Shown here piece by piece: positions 1 to 5,896 of a stretch of 10,539 nucleotides of DNA. The DNA is from a bacterium. Its GTDB lineage: Bacteria > Bdellovibrionota_C > UBA2361 > SZUA-149. The DNA lies in NCBI GenBank assembly GCA_003230795.1, contig QIGM01000424.1:1-10539 (forward strand), in the 5' to 3' direction. Each line of letters begins with the position of its first letter. The first letter of the stretch is position 1. The translations under genes were made by a program, and so were the position numbers. The notes below the pieces were generated by a model. That model was not told the origin of the DNA, did not search any database, and saw only the letters and a list, made by a program, of their open reading frames with translations.

Positions 1-31
1 GCTCGAGTGGTGGAGCCTCCATCACTCGAGC
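1..31 (-). terminator. Strong hairpin at the window edge, possible terminator
   Basis: GCTCGAGTG (1-9) pairs exactly with CACTCGAGC (23-31), and the stem continues inward through a G/T pair and TGG-CCA towards a small loop, giving a near-continuous stem of about 13 bp. It lies 213 bases after the ankyrin stop. On the plus strand no T-run follows (TATCAAACTC). On the minus strand the bases after the stem are outside the window, so a U-tract there cannot be judged. It may terminate the minus-strand operon or a gene to the left, or belong to the same repeat cluster as 64-224. Confidence 0.45.
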
Positions 32-120
32 TATCAAACTCCCGCCCGAAACTGCGATACCGAGCCTTTGCTGAGAGTTTCTCTACGGGAGCTTTCCTAT
101 CCCATCGTCAACTATAGCAA

Positions 121-130
121 CTTCTAGAAG
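121..130. repeat. 10-bp perfect palindrome
   Basis: CTTCTAGAAG is its own reverse complement and abuts the long hairpin, sharing its last base with it. It lies inside the segment bounded by the 33-bp inverted repeat. On its own a 10-bp palindrome is weak evidence of a binding site; its interest comes from its position. Confidence 0.5.
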
Positions 131-164
131 GATTCTGAGACCGACAAAGTCGGGCTCAGAATCC
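130..164. repeat. Long hairpin inside the inverted-repeat element
   Basis: GGATTCTGAG (130-139) pairs exactly with CTCAGAATCC (155-164); after one A/G mismatch, CCGAC (141-145) pairs with GTCGG (149-153) around an AAA loop. This gives a 15-bp stem broken by a single mismatch. Neither strand has a T-run after the stem, so it is not a standard intrinsic terminator. It sits between the arms of the 33-bp inverted repeat and touches the palindrome at 121-130. Confidence 0.8.
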
Positions 165-243
165 GGGCACCAGCTACACGCACCTCTACATGAAAGCTCC
201 CGTAGAGAAACTCTCAGCAAAGGCGTCGCTACCGCAAGTCCGC

Positions 244-1617
244 CTACCGCCTCTTACCATACGGCGTTTTCTCAAAAATCACGGCTATTTCAGCTCGACC
301 CAATTGACGAGCTCGATTCTCAATAGTAACACCAGCCGCATTTCGGACCAGTGGATCCGCCCCTTCGCGAAGCAACACCCTTACAATTGTTGCACGTCCC
401 TCCTCCACAGCAATAAGAAGAGGAGTTTCTCCACGCTTGGAACGAACATTAATCTTCACCTTTTTCTCGATAAGCTGAGAAACTACCCCTAGCTTCCCAC
501 TTCGAACCGCGAAGTGAAGCGGCGTCTCACCCATCCTATCAATCGCATGCGCGGAAGCTCCGGCCTTAAGTAGTGCCCTGACAACGTCAGCATCACCTGC
601 TCGAGCTGCGGCCATCAAAGGAGTCGTACCTTTCGGTGTCGCAGCATCAACCTCCGCACCTTGAGAAAGAAGCTGTCGAACGGCTCTAGAATTTCCCTTT
701 ACAGCAGCTCGGTAAAGCGGCGATTCAACACCTCCTGCCATCGCCCCGCCTCTCTTACGAGCAAAATCCGCTGCTGACTTACCACTCTTGTTCTTGGTGC
801 TTGCCTTAGCCCCTTTCGATACTAGAGTGCTAGCTGCTCGTCGATGACCCGCGGAAGTCGCTAGAATGAGTGCGGTATTTCCAGACGAATCACTCGCTGA
901 AACCTTAGCACCAGCGGAAATGAGCGGACGTATCGTCCCTACTTTACCAGCGGCAGCCGCATACATCAGGGCAGTACGTCCACGAGCGTCTTTCGCATCC
1001 ACAGGAGCCCCCTTCGAAAGCAGCCAACGAACCGTCTGAAGCTGATCCCGCTCAGCCGCTCGCATCAAGGCAGTTTGCGAACTGCCTCCTCTGCTACTGA
1101 CTTTTGCACCTTTAGAAAGCATCTCCCCAAGGAGTTCGAACTCTCCTCTGGCCGCAGCAAGAAGAAAAGCCGTATCCCCTTTCGTGTTTTTTACAATGGG
1201 GTTCGCACCAGCCTTAAGTAATCTCCTTGAGGATTCCTTTCGATGCGGCCCAAGCGGCAGCAAAATTACCTCACGGTCTTTCGCAGCACTCGCTTGACTA
1301 AGCTGGTCGGAAAAAAGAAGTATCAGCGGAGTAGAGCCGTGGGGGTCGGCAATATTTACGTTCGCACCCGCATCAATAAGCGCCGAGAAAATTCCTGGAC
1401 GAACTCCGTGCTTCGCTGCTTCAAGTAGAGCGATATTTGTTTCAATCGGGTTCGAACTGCCAGCTTCGAGCGCCCCGCGGACTCCAGCCTCACTATTGGC
1501 CAGTACGAACTCAATCACGCCGACCTTCTCTTCGTCAGCAGCCCATGCAGGAGTAACTAGAAATAAGCAAAGAAAGAAAACTACAGCAAACCGAATTCGT
1601 GAAAGTGTAGCAATCAT
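244..1617 (-). CDS. Secreted/periplasmic ankyrin-repeat protein
   Basis: This 457-residue protein opens with a classical Sec signal peptide (basic start, hydrophobic 11-20, likely cut after AWA at 26). The rest is almost entirely ankyrin repeats of about 33 residues. Clear units begin at about 147, 180, 213, 246, 298, 330, 363 and 396, each with G-x-T-A/P-L, an A-A-x-x-G helix and L-L-x-x-G-A ends. More degenerate units lie at about 60-92 and 94-142 (the latter with an insertion around 101-129), a broken unit at 279-297, and a C-terminal cap at 429-450. Ankyrin repeats bind proteins; no enzymatic domain is present, so the partner is unknown. A periplasmic or extracellular location is inferred from the signal peptide. 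The gene lies last in the run behind secF. The start at ATG 1617 has no visible Shine-Dalgarno (the upstream bases are pyrimidine-rich), so the true start could differ, but the signal peptide supports it. Confidence 0.9.
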   Translation of the reverse strand: MIATLSRIRFAVVFFLCLFLVTPAWAADEEKVGVIEFVLANSEAGVRGALEAGSSNPIETNIALLEAAKHGVRPGIFSALIDAGANVNIADPHGSTPLILLFSDQLSQASAAKDREVILLPLGPHRKESSRRLLKAGANPIVKNTKGDTAFLLAAARGEFELLGEMLSKGAKVSSRGGSSQTALMRAAERDQLQTVRWLLSKGAPVDAKDARGRTALMYAAAAGKVGTIRPLISAGAKVSASDSSGNTALILATSAGHRRAASTLVSKGAKASTKNKSGKSAADFARKRGGAMAGGVESPLYRAAVKGNSRAVRQLLSQGAEVDAATPKGTTPLMAAARAGDADVVRALLKAGASAHAIDRMGETPLHFAVRSGKLGVVSQLIEKKVKINVRSKRGETPLLIAVEEGRATIVRVLLREGADPLVRNAAGVTIENRARQLGRAEIAVIFEKTPYGKRR

Positions 1618-1638
1618 AGAGGAGAGTCCCGATAAGGT

Positions 1639-1685
1639 TGCTAAATTTAGTCCTTACGCTGCGCGCTGCTAAATCTAGTCCTTAA
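1639..1685. repeat. Two 18-bp direct repeats in the secF-ankyrin gap
   Basis: The 18-bp sequence TGCTAAATTTAGTCCTTA (1639-1656, plus strand) recurs at 1668-1685 with one change (C for T), 29 bp start to start, almost three helical turns. The first copy contains the 10-bp palindrome CTAAATTTAG (1641-1650); the change reduces the symmetry of the second. The pair fills most of the 71-base space between the secF stop and the ankyrin start. It may be a pair of regulator sites, or simply a local duplication. No convincing -35/-10 pair is visible beside it. Confidence 0.8.
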
Positions 1686-1688
1686 GTG

Positions 1689-2645
1689 CTACCGCTGCTT
1701 ACTGGCAGAAGTCTCCCCAGCACCACCTCTTGTGGCGAGAAGTAAGACGACTGGCGAGGCAACAAAAATAGAAGAGTACGTTCCCACTATTACCCCTATC
1801 ACCAAGGCAAAAGCTAAATCGGCTACGGCACCACCGCCGAGTAACCAAAGCGTGCTCACCACAAACAAAGTCGTCAAACTGGTCAGTATTGTACGGCTAA
1901 GCGTTTGATTAATACTCAGATTAATCAAACCACTGAGAGAGAGGGCACCGAGGCTATCAGATTTCTTTTTCGATTTCTTCTCGTCTTTATAGGACAGCCC
2001 AATGTTCTCGCGAATCCTATCGAAAACGATAATCGTATCGTTCAAAGAATAACCAACGATCGTAAGCAGCGCGGCTAACACCGACGCACTAATCTCGTGT
2101 CCACTCAGAACAAACATTCCGGAGGTGATGACGACGTCATGCAAGAGCGCGGCGATAGCCCCGCAGGCAAAGCGCCACTCGAAACGAAAGGAAATGTAGA
2201 TGAGGATACAGAAGAGCGCGATAAGCAGAGCTTTCACACCATCTTTGCGTATTTGCTCTCCAATCACTGGACCAACGAAGTCTTGCTGTAGAAGTTCAAA
2301 CTTATCGTCCGGAACGTTCTCACGCAAAATGTCTTGGATTTTCTTCCCAGTACTCTTCCCTCGGTCGGCCTTCATTCGAATAGAGAACTCGGAACTACCT
2401 TCCTCAAACGATTGTACGATTGCGCTCTTTAGGCCACCAGTGTCTAGGGCCTTACGAACGTCTTCGATTCGAATAGGAGTTTCGAATCGAACGACGACAT
2501 CGGTTCCACCAACAAAATCAACACTATATTTCTCGGAACCTTTATCCTGCCAAATATAAATAGATGCCGCGATAAACAAGGTGGAGACCGCCATGAACAC
2601 AAAGCGGACTCCCATAAAGTTAATGTTAAATTTTCCTGATTCCAT
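1689..2645 (-). CDS. secF: Protein translocase subunit SecF
   Basis: SecF pairs with SecD to form the proton-driven export-assisting complex of the inner membrane. The protein has 318 residues. Order: first membrane helix (about 12-31); SVDFVGGT signature (41-48); periplasmic domain (about 50-130) ending in VGPVIGE (124-130); then five membrane helices (about 137-153, 158-180, 185-207, 250-270, 275-303). The proton-relay motif GYSLNDTIIVFDRIREN (198-214) contains Asp203, matching the essential Asp213 of E. coli SecF. The cytoplasmic loop between RIREN and QTLSRT is about 14 residues longer than in E. coli as I recall it, and carries a lysine-rich KDEKKSKKKSD stretch (220-230). The start at ATG 2645 lies 3 bases after the secD stop, with a poor Shine-Dalgarno inside secD. 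The gap to the downstream ankyrin gene is 71 bases and contains two direct repeats. Confidence 0.97.
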   Translation of the reverse strand: MESGKFNINFMGVRFVFMAVSTLFIAASIYIWQDKGSEKYSVDFVGGTDVVVRFETPIRIEDVRKALDTGGLKSAIVQSFEEGSSEFSIRMKADRGKSTGKKIQDILRENVPDDKFELLQQDFVGPVIGEQIRKDGVKALLIALFCILIYISFRFEWRFACGAIAALLHDVVITSGMFVLSGHEISASVLAALLTIVGYSLNDTIIVFDRIRENIGLSYKDEKKSKKKSDSLGALSLSGLINLSINQTLSRTILTSLTTLFVVSTLWLLGGGAVADLAFALVIGVIVGTYSSIFVASPVVLLLATRGGAGETSASKQR

Positions 2646-2648
2646 GAC

Positions 2649-4190
2649 CTAGATGCTCAACCCGCCATCTGCGTTCTTCATACGAAAAATAGAAAAGCCG
2701 ACTTTTGCCACAAACAGTGCGCAGAAGATACTTGTGACAATACCCAAGCAAAGAGTTACGGCGAAGCCTTTGATAGGGCCGGTGCCCCAGGCATAAAGAA
2801 TAACTCCAGTGAGAAGCGTCGTGATATTCGCATCGAGAATCGTCCAATGTGCTTTTGCAAACCCGCCGCTGATTGAGGCATTAGCTGTCGCTCCGACTCT
2901 TAGCTCTTCTCGTATACGCTCAAAAATAATCACGTTCGCATCAACTGCCATACCGACCGTCAATATAAGACCAGCGATACCCGGTAAGGTAAGCGTCGCG
3001 CCAAGAAGCGAAAGCAAGCCAAGAATAAACAAAACGTTCAAAGTGAGGCAGCCTACCGCAAGCACTCCTGACTTTTTGTAGTAGAGCATGATGAAAAGCA
3101 CGACCATAATCGAACCTATCATCATCGACTTAACACCCTTGCGAATCGAATCTGCTCCGAGTGTCGCACCTACTGTCCTCTCCTCCTCAAATACGAGCGG
3201 AGCCGGCAAGGCACCAGAGCGCAAGACAACGGCTAATTTATGCGCTTCGTCTCGAGTAAAGCCGCCTGATATCTGAGCAGCTCCCCCGAGAATTGGCTCG
3301 CGGATATTAGGGAATGACTGCACCACACCATCAAGAATAATTGCGAGCTGGCGATTTGTGTTCTCGCGAGTAATACGCGCAAACGTCTGCTTCCCGAATG
3401 GATTGAGCTTTAGGTTCACCTCAATTTCATTGGTCTGAGGATTGATATCGACTGTCGCACGTTCGATAGCGTCTCCAGTCATGAGGATATCTTCCTCGAC
3501 TTTAAGTCTGCCACCGTCTTTGGTCTTGAGGCTTAAGGTCTCATCGGCTTGCTTATTAACATCAGCAACTAAACGAAATTCCAACTTCGCAACGGAACCA
3601 ATCGTCTCTTTTACGGTCTCGATATTAGTAATGTCCGGCAACTGAACCATCACCCGCTTCTCACCGCTTCTTTGGATAGTGGGCTCGGCAACACCATACT
3701 GATCGACGCGATTTCGGATGGTTTCAATCGCTTGCACGACCGCGTTCTTTTCAATCTCGGCTGCGTCGACGTCGCTCATCGAATAAATAACTTTTACTCG
3801 CGCAGCTCCTTTTTCAACCGACGTCTTTGTGAGACTCTTGTAGTTCTCTCGGATATAGGCATCAAGCTTCTCCAGCCCGCGTTCTCCGAGTAGAGTTATT
3901 TCAACATCTCTGTCACCGCGCTGCTTAGCTCGAATGATTCCAACCTTTTCCTTTTTCAGTTCGGAACGGATTGATCCGGCGATTGCCCCCAGCTGACTCT
4001 TGACGGCTTCCTCCGTCTGCACACTGAGCACAAGATAGGATCCACCCTTAAGGTCGAGACCGAGCCGAATAGGAGAGAAAGGCCACCACTCGGGAGTCTG
4101 GGATTTAAAAAAGCTCGGGAAGAGTATCGCCACAGACAAAACTACGAGCCCGAGTATGAATAGAACTTTGTTTCTTTGATCGACCGTCAT
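2649..4190 (-). CDS. secD: Protein translocase subunit SecD
   Basis: SecD works with SecF and YajC at SecYEG, using the proton gradient to help pull preproteins across the inner membrane. The protein has 513 residues, in the normal range for a shorter SecD. Order: first membrane helix (about 8-25); RLGLDLKGG signature (42-50); periplasmic P1 region (about 52-345) including IRNRVDQYGVAEPTIQRSG (159-175) and the head subdomain with TRENTNRQLAIILDG; GATLGADSIRKG (341-352); then five membrane helices (about 354-371, 374-394, 400-423, 452-468, 474-499). The proton-relay region TVGMAVDANVIIFERIREE (411-429) contains Asp417, the position of the essential aspartate in E. coli SecD. The start at ATG 4190 has only a weak upstream site. 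The stop lies 3 bases before the secF start, so the two proteins are separate but probably translationally coupled. Confidence 0.97.
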   Translation of the reverse strand: MTVDQRNKVLFILGLVVLSVAILFPSFFKSQTPEWWPFSPIRLGLDLKGGSYLVLSVQTEEAVKSQLGAIAGSIRSELKKEKVGIIRAKQRGDRDVEITLLGERGLEKLDAYIRENYKSLTKTSVEKGAARVKVIYSMSDVDAAEIEKNAVVQAIETIRNRVDQYGVAEPTIQRSGEKRVMVQLPDITNIETVKETIGSVAKLEFRLVADVNKQADETLSLKTKDGGRLKVEEDILMTGDAIERATVDINPQTNEIEVNLKLNPFGKQTFARITRENTNRQLAIILDGVVQSFPNIREPILGGAAQISGGFTRDEAHKLAVVLRSGALPAPLVFEEERTVGATLGADSIRKGVKSMMIGSIMVVLFIMLYYKKSGVLAVGCLTLNVLFILGLLSLLGATLTLPGIAGLILTVGMAVDANVIIFERIREELRVGATANASISGGFAKAHWTILDANITTLLTGVILYAWGTGPIKGFAVTLCLGIVTSIFCALFVAKVGFSIFRMKNADGGLSI

Positions 4191-4223
4191 CTTCGGCTCA
4201 AATGTCCCGTTACTTCGTTAAAG

Positions 4224-4676
4224 TTATTTCTTTGCTTTCGGCTTCGGCTTCTCAGCACCCTGCTTCTTCGCATCAGCCTTCTTCGCATCAGGCTTCTTCG
4301 CATCAGGCTTCTCTTTACCGGAGGGCTCTTGAACGAACTTCGGCAAGACCTTCACCTTTACGTTTGAAGCTATCTCGAGGGTAATATACTCAGGCTTTAC
4401 CAATACAACACGCCCTAATATTCCACTCGTGGTTTGCACTTCGTCACCTTTCTTCAGCACCGAAATGAATTTATCCTGATCCTCTGCTCTAAGCCTGGAG
4501 GGGTTGAGCACCAACAGGTAATAGACAAAGAGTGCCATCAAGAAAAACCACACGCTCCCAAAGATGAATTCCTTAGGATCCATCGGCCCAGCTTCTGCCG
4601 ACTCAGGAGGCGGCATGCAACCAAAGGCTACAAGGGCAATAAACACGAGGAGGACTAAAATTACTAATTTTTTCAT
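4224..4676 (-). CDS. yajC: Sec translocase accessory protein YajC, with extra N-terminal signal-like segment and Lys/Ala-rich tail
   Basis: YajC is the small membrane partner of SecDF in the SecYEG holotranslocon. I chose the ATG at 4676 (150 residues) because it opens a hydrophobic sequence with a basic N-terminus (MKKLVILVLL). The frame remains open upstream to 4784, inside tgt, but those residues look non-coding. Seen: a signal-like hydrophobic segment (4-19) ending at Cys20 (VAFGC, a poor lipobox match), a PESAEAG spacer, the usual YajC membrane helix (about 37-57) followed by LNPSRLRAED, then KKGDEVQTTSGILGRV, the family signature. The C-terminus (about 109-150) is an extended Lys/Ala/Pro/Asp-rich tail made partly of DAKKP/ADAKK repeats. 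Ordinary YajC has one membrane segment at its start, so the first segment is extra; it could be a cleaved signal, a lipoprotein anchor or a second helix. The Shine-Dalgarno is weak (TATAGG close to the start). secD follows after 33 bases. Confidence 0.88.
   Translation of the reverse strand: MKKLVILVLLVFIALVAFGCMPPPESAEAGPMDPKEFIFGSVWFFLMALFVYYLLVLNPSRLRAEDQDKFISVLKKGDEVQTTSGILGRVVLVKPEYITLEIASNVKVKVLPKFVQEPSGKEKPDAKKPDAKKADAKKQGAEKPKPKAKK
4262..4306 (-). repeat. 15-bp tandem repeat (three copies) in the yajC tail
   Basis: Three consecutive copies of a 15-bp unit (plus strand GCTTCTTCGCATCAG, one substitution in the middle copy) encode the repeated five-residue units of the YajC C-terminal tail. 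The 15-bp period keeps the reading frame, so copy number could change by replication slippage without breaking the protein. Confidence 0.85.
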
Positions 4677-4759
4677 ATACCTATAATCGTTTGATCTAAC
4701 TTCACGCATGCAATTGGAGGCTCTTCTCTTCCCTTCCCCTACGAATATGTTGGGTGTCT

Positions 4760-5896
4760 TCAGTCCTCTCTCTGAGCTAACCACTCCTCACGGAAGTCTC
4801 TGGCGAAGCTGGTGAAATTACCCTGAAGGATAGAGGCACGAATGTGCTCCATTAAGCGCTGATAAAACCGCAGATTGTGCAAACTCGCAAGCTGCGCGCC
4901 TAACATTTCTTTCGCATGCATTAGGTGAGAAATATAGGCCCGCGAAAAATTACTGCAGGTATAACAGTCACAATTTTCCTCAATTGGATTGGGGTCAGAA
5001 CGAAAGCGCTTGTTCTTGATGTTAATCCAGCTCTTGCCCAGGTAAAGACGCCCGAACCTCGCACTACGGGTAGGAATTACGCAATCGAACATATCGATGC
5101 CGAGAGCTACCGACTCTACCAGGTCAAATGGCGTGCCCACTCCCATCAAATATCTAACTTTTTCCCTAGGCAGAACCTCGGTGCAGACCTCAGTCATTTC
5201 TCGCATTAAATTAATGCTCTCCCCTACGCTGAGTCCACCTATCGCAAGCCCGTCAAAGGGAAGCTCACTTAGCTCTGAACAAGCTTGGCGTCGAAGATCC
5301 TCAAACATCGCCCCCTGGGCGATACCAAAGATAAGTTGGCTTTTATTAGTACGAGCTTTAAGAGAGCGCTCCGCCCAGTCCTTAGTGAGCTTCCAAGAAC
5401 CTTGCGTCTGCTCCTTGCTGGCATCGTGCGGCAAACACTCATCGAGAACCATCATGATATCGACTCCGAGATTTTCTTGTATTCCAATCACGCTCTCGGG
5501 AGTAAAAGAAACTTTCGCTCCATTAATATGAGATTGGAATACAACTCCGTCCGGATTGATGTCTCGAAGCTTAGCTAAGCTAAAAACCTGATAGCCACCG
5601 CTGTCACTGAGTATCGGACCTTCCCACCCCATAAAGCGATGTATGCCACCAAGCTTTGCGATTCTCTCATCACCTGGACGCAAATGCAGGTGATAGGTGT
5701 TGGTAAGGATAATCTCAGCTTTCGTTTCAGTTAGCTGTCGTGGCGTAATACCCTTGACGGTACCCTGAGTCCCAACGGGCATAAAAGCAGGAGTTTGAAA
5801 GCTACCATGCGCTGTATGAAGAACGCCTGTACGCGCCTTATCCTCCTCGGCGTGAATTTCAAATGTACCTATCTGTTTGTTCTTCTCTTCGCTCAT
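4760..5896 (-). CDS. tgt: tRNA-guanine transglycosylase (queuine/preQ1 tRNA-ribosyltransferase) Tgt
   Basis: Tgt swaps guanine 34 of tRNA(Asp, Asn, His, Tyr) for the queuosine precursor preQ1 (bacterial form), the step before QueA. The protein has 378 residues, the usual bacterial length, with all key elements present. The general acid/base aspartate is Asp98 in LSDSGGYQVFSLA, and the nucleophile is Asp271 in MFDCVIPTRSAR. The substrate-pocket motifs AQGAMF, GLAIGGLSVGE and MGVGTP are intact. The zinc site is CDCYTC (C309, C311, C314) plus His340 in ASLHN. Translation starts at ATG 5896, overlapping the queA stop, with a GGAG five bases upstream. The ATGA overlap with queA suggests coupled production of two successive pathway enzymes. 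The gap to yajC is 83 bases. The queA-tgt-yajC-secD-secF order is widespread in bacteria. Confidence 0.97.
   Translation of the reverse strand: MSEEKNKQIGTFEIHAEEDKARTGVLHTAHGSFQTPAFMPVGTQGTVKGITPRQLTETKAEIILTNTYHLHLRPGDERIAKLGGIHRFMGWEGPILSDSGGYQVFSLAKLRDINPDGVVFQSHINGAKVSFTPESVIGIQENLGVDIMMVLDECLPHDASKEQTQGSWKLTKDWAERSLKARTNKSQLIFGIAQGAMFEDLRRQACSELSELPFDGLAIGGLSVGESINLMREMTEVCTEVLPREKVRYLMGVGTPFDLVESVALGIDMFDCVIPTRSARFGRLYLGKSWINIKNKRFRSDPNPIEENCDCYTCSNFSRAYISHLMHAKEMLGAQLASLHNLRFYQRLMEHIRASILQGNFTSFARDFREEWLAQRED

Larger units (their letters stand above)
64..224. repeat. Perfect 33-bp inverted repeat enclosing 95 bp (161-bp element)
   Basis: The arms 64-96 and 192-224 are exact reverse complements over 33 bp; pairing stops at once on both sides (63/225 and 97/191 mismatch). 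The left arm begins GCCTTTGCTGAGAGTTTCTC and ends GGGAGCTTTC. Each arm also contains a short internal symmetry (AGAG-TTT-CTCT). The enclosed 95 bp hold a 10-bp palindrome and a long hairpin, and no reading frame of note. No target-site duplication is visible next to the arms, only a loose TACCG match (58-62 and 230-234) that is not at equal distance. Possible identities are a miniature inverted-repeat transposable element, an invertible segment, or a folded RNA downstream of the ankyrin gene. Confidence 0.85.

Noticed and set aside
130..164. Standard Rho-independent terminator
   Set aside because: The stem is suitable but no T-run follows it on either strand.
64..224. Retron RNA or integron attC site
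   Set aside because: Paired ends and an inner hairpin resemble these only in outline. There is no reverse transcriptase or integrase in the window and no attC core consensus, so neither is called.
190..492. Plus-strand open frame of 100 residues over the repeat arm and ankyrin 3' end
   Set aside because: It is antisense to the ankyrin gene, has no family signature and only partly leaves the coding region. The other plus-strand frames in the window are likewise antisense shadows.
2626..2847. Minus-strand open frame across the secD-secF junction
   Set aside because: It overlaps the strongly conserved ends of secD and secF in another frame and has no recognisable domain.
4677..4784. A longer yajC beginning at 4784 or 4709
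   Set aside because: The extra residues are polar, overlap tgt in the longest version, and hide the basic-hydrophobic N-terminus at 4676. The upstream frame looks like chance read-through, although the Met at 4709 with purine-rich sequence before it cannot be fully excluded.
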